Positions 24,765 through 34,282 of a stretch of DNA of 64,000 nt are shown here, one piece after another. Numbering within the stretch: position 1 is the stretch's first letter; each line of letters opens with the position of its first letter. A program made the translations under genes and the position numbers. The notes under the pieces are model-generated. The model did no database searches, was not told where the DNA came from, and saw only the letters and a list, made by a program, of their open reading frames with translations. Origin of the DNA: Bog-473 sp963782415 (GTDB lineage: Bacteria > Actinomycetota > Acidimicrobiia > Acidimicrobiales > RAAP-2). The DNA is taken from assembly GCA_963782415.1 (NCBI GenBank), contig CAWAJT010000004.1, forward strand, positions 806,001-870,000. Direction: 5' to 3'.

Positions 24765-25893
24765 GTGCTTGATCTCGACTTCGACCAGGAGCAAGAGCTC
24801 CTGCGCCAGACCGCGCGTGACCTCCTGGCCCACCACTGCTCGCTCGAGGTCGTCCGCCAGATGGAGGACGACCCGATCGGCTACCCCACCGCACTGTGGG
24901 AGCAGCTCGGCGAGCTCGACCTCATCGGGCTGTTGCTCCCCGAGGAGTACGGGGGATCGGGCATGACCCTGATTGAGGGTGTCGCGCTCTACCAGGAGCT
25001 GGGTCGCGCCCTGGCCCCGACCCCGCACTTCGTCAGCGCGGTCCTCGGCGGCGGCGTGCTGGCCGCGGTGGCGAGTGCATCGCACAAGGAGCAGTGGTTG
25101 CGACCGGTCGCCTCGGGTGAGGCCATCGTGACCCCCGCTTGGCTCGAACCCGACAACGGGTTCTCGCCCCGCGGGGTCGAGGCTCGTGCCGAGCCCGACG
25201 GAGCCGGGTTCCGCCTTTCGGGGCGCAAGCGCCACGTCGCCTTCGCCGCGGCCGCAGACCGATTGGTGGTCCTGGCCCGAACGGGGGACGCCGACGAGGC
25301 CATCGATCTGTTCCTGGTCGATCCCAACGCAGCCGGTGTGTCGCTCCACCAGCAGTTCAGCGTGTCGTCAGACACCCAGTACGAGGTGACCTTCGACGGC
25401 GTCGCGGTCGGCGGCGACGACAGGATCGGTCCGGGCGGGAGCGGCTGGGCCACGTGGCAGGACGTGCTCGAGCCCGCCCTCGTCCTGTTGGGCGCCCAGG
25501 CCACGGGGGGCGCCCGCTACGCGCTCGAGATCACGACCCAATACGCGCTGGACCGCCGGCAATTCGACAAGCCGCTCGGTGCGTTCCAGGCGCTTGCGCA
25601 CTATCTCGCCGACGCCGTGACCCGGCTCGACGGGGCGGAGCAACTTGTGCACGAAGCGGCGTGGGCCGGCGCGACGGGACGGTCGCTGACGCTCGATGGC
25701 GCCGATGGCGAAGCTTGCCGCCTGCGAGACATTCCGGGACATCACGGCCATGGCCCAGCAGATCTTTGGCGGGATCGGCTTCACCTTGGACTTCGACATT
25801 CAGCTCTACTTCCGCCGCGCCAAGGTGCAGCAGATGATGTGGGCCAACGACCGTGCACTCGAAGAAGCGGTCGCAGCCAGCCTCCTCGATTGA
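24765..25893 (+). CDS. Second acyl-CoA dehydrogenase (FadE), frameshifted near the end
   Basis: About 375 residues. The GTG start at 24765 follows GAAAGAGAGA. It opens with DFDQEQELLRQTARDLLA and carries LLPEEYGGSGMTLIEG. At about 25692 the frame changes: conserved sequence resumes as MAPMAKLAACETFRDITAMA, then QIFGGIGFTLDFDIQLYFRR, ending at TGA 25891-25893. It is shorter and more divergent than the first FadE, as expected for the second subunit of an alpha2-beta2 enzyme. Confidence 0.85.
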
Positions 25894-25942
25894 CGATTCG
25901 CTCAACCTCTACGGACAGCGACGACTGTCCTCGGACGCGAAA

Positions 25943-25984
25943 CGAGGCAGGCGCACCCGCGATCGAGCGGGCGCGCCTGCCTCG
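25943..25984. terminator. Bidirectional terminator hairpin
   Basis: CGAGGCAGGCGC (25943-25954) pairs perfectly with GCGCCTGCCTCG (25973-25984). Inside, CCCGC and GCGGG add five more pairs around a GATCGA loop. Flanking AAA and TTT make it usable from both sides, between two convergent genes. Confidence 0.8.
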
Positions 25985-25993
25985 GTTTCAGAA

Positions 25994-27367
25994 TCAGGTG
26001 GCAGCCGTTCCGACTGCTCCCGCGCCCACGATCGGCGCGTTCAGCTTGATGCTGCCGGTCGAACCCATGAACGTGGCGTCGCCGTAGCTGAAGACACCGC
26101 CATCGGATGCCGTCAGCCAGTAGCCCTTGCCGTTTGGCGTTGCGGCCATACCGACGATCGGCTTGTTCAGCTTGATGCTGCCCGCCGAGCCGAAGAAGCC
26201 GGCGTCGCCGTAGTTGAAGATGCCGCCGTCGGACGCCACCAGCCAGTAGCCCTTCCCGTCGGGGCTGGTGCCCATGCCGACGATCGGCTGGTTGAGCTTC
26301 GTGCCTCCGGTCGAGCCGTAGAACGTGGCGTCGCCGTAGCTGAAGATGCCACCGTCGGACGCCACGAGCCAGTAGCCCTTCCCGTCGGAGGTCGCGGCCA
26401 TCCCGACGATCGGCTTGTTCAGCTTCAGGCTGCCCGCCGAGCCGAAGAAGGCGGCGTCGCCGTAGTTGAAGATGCCGCCGTCCGCGGCGACCAGCCAGTA
26501 GCCGGCGCCGTCAGGCGTTGCGGCCATACCGACAATGGGCTGGTTGAGCTTCATGCTGCCCGTCGAACCGAAGAAACTGGCATTGCCGTAATTGAAGATG
26601 CCGCCGTCGGTGGCCACCAGCCAATAGCCGCCGCCGTTGTGCGTGAGGGCGATCCCCACTACGGGCTTGTTCAGCTTCAGGCTGCCGGCCGACCCGCAGA
26701 AGGGAAGGGTCCCGAAGGTGAAGACACCGCCGTCCGAGGCGGCCATGTCATAGCCGGTCGCACCGGGCGGAGCGACACAGGGCTCCGGCGAAGGAGATCG
26801 GCGCCGTTTCGCTGGCTGGAAGCGCCAAGCTGACCAAAGGCAATCACGCAGGAGGCTCCAGCTGCCTGCTGTGCGGAGAGGGCGGGCAAGGATACTTGGC
26901 CGCGTCGGCCGCCGGGTCGCCGCCCGTGCTGTCCGTAGCTGCACAGGTGTCCACGCTGCTACCTCCGCAGGGGGGCCGGTCGTCCCAGTATGACGGTGAA
27001 CGGGTAGCCGGCAGATTGCCGGTTGCATCCCGGACAGTCGTGGACACGATTGAATTCGAAGTGGACTCCTGCACGAGACCGGTACTGCATTAACCCCGGC
27101 GACCATGATCGACGGTGGGCGATCCACCGCGGATGGGTCGTGGCAGTTACTGCACTCCGAAGAGCGCACCCGAGCCCGCTCGGCGGAAGCCAGAACCCGT
27201 AACGGAGACGACTGTGGACCCAGTCGGCTGGAGACCAGAGCTCGGGGTCACCGTGATCGATGGCGTCGCGGCGCCAGCTTCGCCGCAAAGGTGATCACCC
27301 CCGCCGTCGAAAGTGTCAGAGCTGCTGCGACTGCCAGCATGCCCCGAACGAGAATCCCATTCTTCAT
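25994..27367 (-). pseudogene. Secreted protein with six 42-residue GYWLVASDGG repeats, N-terminal half frameshifted
   Basis: The ATG at 27367 has AGGGGGAAA upstream and encodes a signal peptide (MKNGILVRGMLAVAAALTLS). Then conserved pieces appear in different frames: TPSITVTPSSGLQPTGST, VAGVNAVPVSC, AADAAKYPCPPSP, SAQQAAGASCVIAFG. These resemble the neocarzinostatin-like/IPT-type domain found before such repeats in Acidimicrobiia. From about 26758 to the stop, one frame holds six tandem units (GYWLVASDGGIFNYGDAGFF type), possibly a beta-propeller-like or solenoid surface domain. At least four frame changes are needed, so it is either decayed or poorly sequenced. Confidence 0.72.
25997..26758 (-). 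repeat. Six tandem 126-base coding repeats
   Basis: Each unit encodes about 42 residues with the pattern GYW(L)VxSDGGIFxYGDAxFxGS, then GSxKLNxPIVGMAATPDGK. Units two to five are very similar, while the first (GYDMAASDGGVFTFG) and last are more divergent. Alternating KLNK and KLNQ ends suggest an older two-unit duplication. Confidence 0.85.
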
Positions 27368-27602
27368 GGCTTTCCCCCTATTCAGGTGTCGGTTGATCAC
27401 TTCTTCGCCGCTGTACAAACCCCCCACGAGCCAGCGTATGTATCACCGCAGGCGAGGACGCGAGAACCCTAAGTGGAGGAGGCCGCGCCCGTCAAGCGTC
27501 TTTTCCGGCGGTCAAATGCGTCGGGTGGGACCGAGTCACTCGACATCCTGAGGCAGGCCTGAGGGCCCTACTGCGTCAGACGGGATTGCTATCTTCCGAC
27601 GC
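27368..27602. other. Divergent intergenic region
   Basis: The 235 bases between the secreted repeat gene and the winged-helix gene show no ORF of note. They should hold both promoters, but I see no convincing -35/-10 pair. Confidence 0.4.
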
Positions 27603-28785
27603 GTGACAGGGGACGCGCTGAGCATCGAGGAGGCACGGCGGGTAGCCCTCAGCGCCCAGCAGATGCGAGGCCCGTCACGTCGTGTCGGCGGTGTCCCGGC
27701 CATGGTGCGCCACCTGGGTGCAGTGCAACTCGACACGATCTCCGTCCTCGCCCGATCACACGAACTGGTGGCCTACGCCCGCCTGGGAGCGATCGGGCGG
27801 GCGCGGGTGGAACAGGCGTACTGGGGGCCGAAGAGCGCCACCTTCGAGTACTGGTCGCACGCCGCATGCGTGGTCCCTCTCGAGGACTGGCCGGCCTACG
27901 CGTTCAAGCGTCGGGAGCGACGCGCCAAGGGCAAGAGGTGGCATGTGCTCGAAGAACGCGACAAGACCTGCGCCGAGGTGTCGGCTCGACTACGGGCGGA
28001 GGGACCACTCACCGCCAACGAGCTCGGGGGCGCCAAGAAGGGTGGTCCTTGGTGGGACTGGTCAGAGGTCAAGATCGCGGCGGAATGGTTGCTCGACATC
28101 GGCGAGCTCGTGTGCCGTGAGCGTCGGGGATTTCGCGGGGTCTACGACCTCGCCATCCGTGCTGTCCCGACCGAATTCCTCGATATCGACATGAGCGACG
28201 AGCAGTGTGCCCTTCAGCTCGTTGCTGCCGCGGGGCGCTCGCTCGGCGTGGCGACCGAGGCCGACTTGGCGGTGTACCACGGCGTCCCTCGCAGGCTGGT
28301 CCGTGTCGTGCTGGAGAGGTCGGGGCTGACAAAAGTCCAGGTGGAAGGGTGGAAATCAGGTCGGCTATGCCGACCCCGGCGCGCTCGAGCGCGCTCGGTG
28401 CCCGCCAGCGCGGGCGCACGGTGCTGCTCTCTCCCTTCGATTCGCTCATGTGGTACCGCGACCGCGTCGAACGACTCTTCGATCTGCGGCACCGGTCTGG
28501 AGGCCTATACGCCCAAGGAGAAGCGCCTGCTACGGGTACTTCGCCATGCCCGTGCTGGCCGGCACCCGCATCGTCGGGCTGGTCGACCCAGGGCGGCGGA
28601 ACCAGCAGCTCGTGGCCAAACAGGTGACGCTGCTTCGTGCCGGCGCGGCGACGCAGGTCGCGACCGCGCTGGTGGAAGCGGCCTCGTGGGTGGGCTGCAC
28701 GTCATGTGTGGTCGAGCGAGTCGAGCCTGCCACTGCCCGAGCCGAGCTCGAGGCCGGTGTGGCCGCGGGGTTTGCCGCTGGCTGA
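27603..28785 (+). pseudogene. Winged-helix HTH_42 (YcaQ-like) protein, frameshifted
   Basis: From the GTG at 27603 the first 250 codons are intact and match the HTH_42/DUF1006 family (EARRVALSAQQMRGP, VQLDTISVLARSHELVAYAR, FEYWSHAACVVP). The rest appears in other frames: GRTVLLSPFDSLMWYRDRVE, AYTPKEKRLLR and FAMPVLAGTRIVGLVDPGRR, ending at 28785. Frame changes fall between about 28355 and 28545. Relatives include the E. coli interstrand-crosslink DNA glycosylase YcaQ, so a DNA-repair role is possible. Confidence 0.75.
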
Positions 28786-28832
28786 CGTCGACGCAATCGG
28801 CCGGTTCAGCCGATGGCGCCGGTGGAGTTGGT

Positions 28833-29740
28833 TCAGTCGGTGGCGCCGGTTCCGTCGGCGGCGCGGGCGGCGATCTGCTCGAACGCCGCCACGTTGCCTG
28901 CGTAGGGCCCCGTCTGCGCGGGATGGTGCAGGACGAACTGGTCGAAGCCCAGCTCGGCATGTAGGTCGCGCTCGAGCTCGTCGAACTGATCGAGCGACGT
29001 AATGACCGGCTCGGTCGGCGTCCACAACAGGACTTTGCCGATGCTTTCGGGCTCACGGCCGACAGCAGCGGCACGCTTCCTCCAGCAAGGGCAGCTGTAT
29101 TCTGCACGGCGGCCAACGTCGTCTCGGGCGTGCGGGCGACGGGACCGGTCGGCCCGATGGTGGCCCAGGCCGTGTCCGTAGGTGGCGGCGAGCCGCAATC
29201 CGCTTCGGACCGCCGGCGGCGATGGTGAGGGGAAGCGGGCGCTGCATCGCTCCCGGCGTGCTCGGCGCCTCGTCCGCCCGGTAGTGCGTCGTCGTGAGGG
29301 AGGTCCGCTCCGCCGGCTCGCCGTCGACAATCGGTCGGAGGACCTGGAGGAACTCATCGAAGCGCGCCAGGCGCTCGGCCCGGGACCACGGTGCCTGTCC
29401 GAGCGCCGTCGCATCCGGACCCTCGCTGCCCGGCCCGAGTCCGAGGTCGAGTCGGCCGCTACTCAGGTCATCGAGCGCGAGTGCGTCGCGCGCGCCAATG
29501 TGACCGGATGGCGGAAGTTCGGCGACGTGACGAGCGTTCCGAGGCGCACCCGCTCGGTGACGGCGGCCGCGGCAGCGAGCACGGGCAGCGCAGCGTGCCA
29601 CGGATCCATCGGGCATGCCGCCCCAGCGGATGTGGTCGTAGGTCCACGCCGTGTGGAAGCCGGAACGGTCGGCCCACTCCCACTGCCACCGTGCCGCGGG
29701 CCCAGCGGTCGGAGGGCAGGATCACGAGACCGATACGCAC
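28833..29740 (-). pseudogene. Luciferase-like (LLM, probably F420-dependent) oxidoreductase, frameshifted
   Basis: The GTG at 29740 gives MRIGLVILPSDRW. Conserved stretches then appear in shifting frames: EWADRSGFHTAWTYDHIRWG, AVTERVRLGTLVTSPNFRHP, LALDDLSSGRLDLGLGPGSE, LPLTIAAGGPKRI, and ESIGKVLLWTPTEPV to the stop. Order and spacing fit an intact ancestral LLM protein of about 300 residues that was broken by at least four indels. Such enzymes use F420 or FMN for hydride transfer. Substrate unknown. Confidence 0.72.
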
Positions 29741-29775
29741 CCGCCGAACCTAGCCGGCACCGGTACGTTGTCGCT

Positions 29776-30591
29776 GTGGCCAACGAGAAGGAATCGAAGC
29801 GGTGGAATGACGACCGTTGGGTGGCAGCGTGGCCTGATCGGGAGCGGCTGACCGAGGCACTGTCGCCGCACCTGCTGCACGCCGCCGCGGCCCAACCCGG
29901 CGAGCGCGTGTGTGAGATCGGATGCGGCGGTGGCCTCCTTTCGATCGCATTGGCTGAGGCGGTCGGGCTAGAGGGTCGAGTGGTCGGGGTGGACATTTCG
30001 GCGCCACTGGCTCGACCTGGCGCGGGAGCGGGCGAGCCGAGCAGGTGCGGGCAACGTGGAGTTCGTCGTCATGGACGTGCAGACCGGGGAGCTCGGGCAA
30101 GACCCGTTCGATTTGGTCGTCAGCCAGCTCGGCGTCATGTTCTTCGACGAGCCGACAGCGGCGTTCGGCGCCATCCGTCGGCCCTGTCGCACCGGGTGGC
30201 CGGTTCGTCTTCGCCTGCTGGCAAGGGGTCGAGCGGAATCCGTGGCACACGAGCACGGCGTTGCGGTCCTTCGTGCCGCCGCCCCGCACGCCGCCGCCGG
30301 GCAAGTCCCCGGTCGGGACCATTCGCGCTCGGTGACGACGAGTACGCCCGCGACATGCTGGGCGCCGCCGGGTTCGCCGTGGTGCGGGTGCGCCGAGTTC
30401 GACATCTCCGTGCGCGCGCCCGCCAGCGCGGTGGGTGACGTCGCCCTGCTTCGAGTTCATGGGTGTGGCGCCTGCACGCGTGGGCGAGGCAGCGGCCGCC
30501 CTCGAGGATCACCTGGCGCGGTTCGCCGTGGGCAGCCGGAGAGTATGAGTACCCACTGTCCTTCCGGGTCTACGAGGCGGTCAACGGCTGA
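29776..30591 (+). pseudogene. SAM-dependent methyltransferase, frameshifted
   Basis: The GTG at 29776 gives VANEKESKRWNDDRWVAAW, then the SAM motif GERVCEIGCGGGLLSIALAE and VVGVDIS. After a shift near 30010 it continues LDLARERASRAGAGNVEF and FDLVVSQLGVMFFDEP. Further shifts give GGRFVFACWQGVERNPWHTS, DDEYARDMLGAAGFAVVRV and finally EYEYPLSFRVYEAVNG before TGA at 30589-30591. The order fits a UbiE-like class I methyltransferase of about 270 residues. Confidence 0.72.
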
Positions 30592-31027
30592 CGCCGGCCA
30601 CAGCGGGACGCCCTCGCACAAGAAGCCGGCATCGCCGAGGGGGCAACCGTGGCGCTGCTCGAAGAGCCGGCCGGGGTGATCGGCGATCTCCCTCGGACTG
30701 AGGTGGAGCACCAAAGTGCGTGGCAAGGTCGACGTGACGTGGTCGGGCCTTCGTCGTCCGACCGCCGCCAGCTCGACGAGCGGCATCGAGGCGAGAGTCC
30801 GACATGACCCTTCCTCGACTGTGCGGATTTTGGGTGGCGTCGGTCGCATTGACGCGTCGGACTCCGGGTGCGTCATACGTGTCGACGAGCGCTGGTCGTG
30901 CTCTACCGCGCGTCCGGTACAGCGTGGCTGGACTCACAAGGTCTGCACAACCGAGGGCGACGACATGGCTGGCCATGCGGGTTCGCTCGGGGAGGCGGGA
31001 ACACGACCGCGGTGGGAGAAGAAGAGA
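30592..31027. other. Unassigned stretch with possible ORF relic
   Basis: No protein family is recognisable. One minus-strand reading around 30640-30720 (HLSPREIADHPGRLFEQRHG) looks protein-like but has no continuous frame or clear start. Given the indel density on both sides it may be a damaged small gene. Confidence 0.35.
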
Positions 31028-31751
31028 CTAGAAGAAGCCGAGGCGCGATCAGGGGCCAGATCCGTATGTCGACCTTGCCCACGATGGTTGATTTCGCGAT
31101 CGGTCCCCAGTACCGGCTGTCGCACGACTCTGCCCGGTTGTCGCCCATCACGTAGACGTCGTCAGCGGGAATGCGGAAGGCGTGGTGCAGCGAGTAAGCG
31201 ACGCTCCCCGGACCCGGGTACGTGTCGTCACGGGCACTCGGCGGCAAGTAGGGCTCGGGCAGGATGCGCCCGTTGATGAGCACGTGCCCGTCGTGAAGGG
31301 AGATGATCTCTCCTGGCAGGCCGATCACACGCTTGACGAGGTCCGACACGGGTGGCCCGGCGCAGTTCTCCGTGGGCGGGGTGGAGAAGACAACGATGTT
31401 GCTGCGATCGACACCGTGGAGGTCGTAGCTGAGCTTGTTGACGACGATGCGGTCGCCGATTTTGAGGGTCGGCTCCATCGATCCCGATGGGATGGAATAC
31501 GTGGCGACAACGAAGGTGCGGAGCAGGAACGCGACCACAACGGCGACCAGCACCACGCCCACGAGTTCAATGAGCCAACGGTGCGAGGAGTGCTGCTCGT
31601 CCCGCTGAGCCTCGGCATTCTTGGCGTCCTCCCTTTCGTCCTCTGCGGCCCGGTCGACCTCGGCGGCAGGGCTGGCGCCGGCTCCGGCACCGGCGCCCCC
31701 GGCCGGGTCGAGGCTCGAGCGAGGTCCTTCGGTCTTCGGATCGCCGTCCAT
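31028..31751 (-). CDS. lepB: Signal peptidase I (one indel at the 3' end)
   Basis: About 240 residues from the ATG at 31751. A cytosolic acidic/alanine-rich N-terminus is followed by one membrane helix (residues 58-80) and the catalytic Ser91 in YSIPSGSMEPTL and Lys140 in DLVKRVIGLPG. The later MGDNRAESCDSRYWGP motif is also present. The open frame runs on to 30903, but shifting one base near 31045 gives SRLGFF and a TAG at 31028-31030, the usual family ending. It cleaves Sec and Tat signal peptides at the outer face of the membrane. Confidence 0.9.
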
Positions 31752-31846
31752 GTCCGAAGAAGTATGACCCGGCGGTCTCGGGGGCTGGCGCACGGTGCCG
31801 GGCCGTGCCGCCTGTCACGGCCTGCACGCCCGCGCAGTATGGGCTG

Positions 31847-32560
31847 GTGGTCAGGGCCGTCATCTTCGACTTCTACGGCACCCTCGCTCGGTTCGCCGAC
31901 GCCGACGTCTCGAACTACGAGGCCGTCCTGGCCGCCCACGGCTACCAGCCGGAACGGGCCGTCCTGGACGACTATTTCTCTCGCTACAACGGGGTCGAAC
32001 ATGTCGAGCACTCGGTGAGCGAGGAGGCGTACGAGGCCTGGGTACGGGTTCGCCTCTGCGACCTCACGGCAGCCTGCGGCGTCCCGGATCCCCAGGTTGA
32101 CGAACTCGTCGATGCACTGCGGGCGTCGGACCACGGGCCCATGGTGGCGTACCCCGAGGCAGCGGCGACGCTGTCGAGCCTGCGCGCGTCCGGGCTCGCC
32201 ATCGGTGTCTGTTCCAACTGGGGCTGGGAGCTCGACGGGTTCCTCGACCGCGTCGATCTGCTGGAGCTGGTCGACGTCGGCGTCACCTCGGCTCGGGCCG
32301 GTGCGCGCAAACCGCACCGCGCGATCTATGACGCCTCGCTGGGGGCGCTCGGCGTCGACCCGGCCGACGTCGTCTTCGTCGGCGACTCCTGGGAGCCCGA
32401 CGTCCGGGGGCCGCGCGGTCTGGGCATGACGGCCGTCCACGTGTGGCGCGAGGAGGAACGTCGCGGCCTTCTCGCGCCGACGCTCGAACCGGGCGACATA
32501 CGGGTCGGTGACCTCACGGGCGTGCCCGCGGTGGTCGAGGAGCTGCGCGCCGCATCCTGA
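31847..32560 (+). CDS. HAD-superfamily hydrolase
   Basis: 237 residues from the GTG at 31847 (an ORF start at 31805 adds 14 residues). HAD motif I is VIFDFYGTLAR, motif II is IGVCSNWG, motif III lies at ARKPHRAIYDA and motif IV at VVFVGDSWEPDVRGPRGLGM. Such enzymes dephosphorylate small metabolites or dehalogenate haloacids. There is no operon partner to suggest a substrate. It is divergent from lepB. Confidence 0.85.
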   Translation: MVRAVIFDFYGTLARFADADVSNYEAVLAAHGYQPERAVLDDYFSRYNGVEHVEHSVSEEAYEAWVRVRLCDLTAACGVPDPQVDELVDALRASDHGPMVAYPEAAATLSSLRASGLAIGVCSNWGWELDGFLDRVDLLELVDVGVTSARAGARKPHRAIYDASLGALGVDPADVVFVGDSWEPDVRGPRGLGMTAVHVWREEERRGLLAPTLEPGDIRVGDLTGVPAVVEELRAAS

Positions 32561-32593
32561 CGGACCTGCCCGCGGTCCGTCGCACCCGGCTCG

Positions 32594-34282
32594 CTACGGC
32601 GATTGCCGACCCACGGGCGGCCGCCCGTTCTCGGCCAGGCCTGCCGCGAGGAAGGCCTGGTCGTCGTCGGTGAGCACGGTGAAGCGGAACTCCGTGCGGT
32701 CGAGCGGTCGCCACCAGATCGGGTCCTCGCAGACCCACGCCTCGGTGCGCAGGTCGACCTTGGTCACTTTGCCTGTGGCCGTCTGGGGGAGCGACGGCGA
32801 GACCCGGACGTAGCGGGGCAGCCACTTCGGCCCGAGGTCCGGCTGCTCGGTCAGCCAGCTCGCGAATGCGTCGGCGTCAAAGGGCGTGCCCGGCACCGTC
32901 TCGACCGCCACCATGACCTGGTCTCCCGCACCCGATGCCGTGTCGGGCACCGGGTAGACGGCCGCCACAGCCAGGTCGGGATGGCGCGAGATGATCGCTT
33001 CGACCGGGCCGGCGGCGAAATTCTCCGAGTCGACCCGAAGCCAGTCGCCGGTGCGGCCGGCGAAGTAGAAGAAACCGTCGGCGTCGACGTAGCCCAGGTC
33101 GCCCGTCCAGTACCAGCCCTGACGCAGCCGTTCCTGCTCGGCGTCCGCCCGTTCGTAGTACCCCTCGAAGCTTCCCCGGCCACTCCGGTTGACCAACTCG
33201 CCGATGGCGGCCCCGGCGTTGAGCAGCCGCCCCTCGGCGTCGAACTCGGCCGGCGGGCATTCCTCGCCTGTCTCGGGGCTGATCACGGCGAGGTCGACGC
33301 CGTCGACCGGCTTGCCCAACGCACCCTTGGGCATGCCCATGACCGGGTTGATGGCGGCGCCGCCCTCGCTCGCCCCGTAGCCCTCAATGAGGTAGCAGCC
33401 GAAGCGCTTGCGAAAGCGCTCGCGGTCGCGTACCGACGCCTCGGTGCCGAATGCGCTCGTCAATGTGTTCTCGCCGTCGTCGGGCCGCTCGGGGGTGGCC
33501 AATATGTAGGCGATCGCCTTGCCGACGTAGCTGAACTTCGTGGCGCCGTAGCGACGCACGTCGTCGATGAAGGCGGAGGCGCTGAAACGCGGACGCGTGG
33601 CGATGGCGGCGCCCATCAGGACCGACGGGCCCCACAAAGCCATGAGCGCATTGCCGTGGAACAGCGGCATGGGGCAGTAACAGACGTCGTCGGGCGTGTA
33701 CCCGTACCCCGGACCGGCCACCTCGGCGATGCCCGCCAGCCGACCCTGCGTGCAACGCACCGCCTTGGGCACGCCCGTCGTCCCCGACGTGAAGATCAAG
33801 AGGTACAGGGCGGACTCGTCAATGGCGTCAGCATTCTCAATGAGGTCACGCGCCTCGACGCCCCCGGCGAACCGCTGCAGCAGGGCGTCATAGCGCTCGC
33901 TGCCGACGACGAGGACGTGCTCCCCGTCGACGCCGAGGTCCAGGCCGCGCAGAAGGCCCGCCCCCTCGTCGTCCGTCACGATGATGGCGCAGTGCGTGGC
34001 CCGGACGTCGGCGGCGAGCGCCTCGCCGCGCCGGGTGGGGTTGATGCCGACGATGGCGGCGCCGGCGAGGGCGGCGCCGTTCAGCCAGAAGAGGTATTCG
34101 GATCCGTTGGGCAGCAGCACACCGACATGCGGCTTGGCCTCGCCGAAGAGGGAGCGGGCGATGGCACCCCGGGTGGCGCCCTCGTGGATCGCCTCGCGCC
34201 AGGTCCAGCGTTGGTCGCCGTCCATGACTCCGGTGCGATCGTCATCGACCCGGGCGACGAGCAGGGAAGCAACGGTTGTCAT
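32594..34282 (-). CDS. Acyl-CoA synthetase (AMP-binding, FadD-like)
   Basis: 562 residues. The ATP loop is LIFTSGTTGVPKAVRCTQGR, later motifs are YGASEGG and WYWTGDLGYVDADGFFYFAGR, and the C-terminal catalytic lysine is in PQTATGKVTKVDLR. It activates a carboxylic acid to acyl-CoA through an acyl-AMP. Its ATG overlaps the stop of the hydroxyacid oxidase gene (ATGA), so both are one operon. The preference among fatty, aromatic or steroid acids cannot be read here. Confidence 0.92.
   Translation of the reverse strand: MTTVASLLVARVDDDRTGVMDGDQRWTWREAIHEGATRGAIARSLFGEAKPHVGVLLPNGSEYLFWLNGAALAGAAIVGINPTRRGEALAADVRATHCAIIVTDDEGAGLLRGLDLGVDGEHVLVVGSERYDALLQRFAGGVEARDLIENADAIDESALYLLIFTSGTTGVPKAVRCTQGRLAGIAEVAGPGYGYTPDDVCYCPMPLFHGNALMALWGPSVLMGAAIATRPRFSASAFIDDVRRYGATKFSYVGKAIAYILATPERPDDGENTLTSAFGTEASVRDRERFRKRFGCYLIEGYGASEGGAAINPVMGMPKGALGKPVDGVDLAVISPETGEECPPAEFDAEGRLLNAGAAIGELVNRSGRGSFEGYYERADAEQERLRQGWYWTGDLGYVDADGFFYFAGRTGDWLRVDSENFAAGPVEAIISRHPDLAVAAVYPVPDTASGAGDQVMVAVETVPGTPFDADAFASWLTEQPDLGPKWLPRYVRVSPSLPQTATGKVTKVDLRTEAWVCEDPIWWRPLDRTEFRFTVLTDDDQAFLAAGLAENGRPPVGRQSP

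Noticed and set aside
24220..24966. MaoC protein with a long C-terminal extension
   Set aside because: The extension is the next gene read in the wrong frame; one restored G gives a normal family ending at 24719.
30903..31027. C-terminal tail of signal peptidase
   Set aside because: Reading past 31030 gives Pro/Arg-rich sequence unlike the family, whereas a one-base shift gives the usual RLGFF ending.
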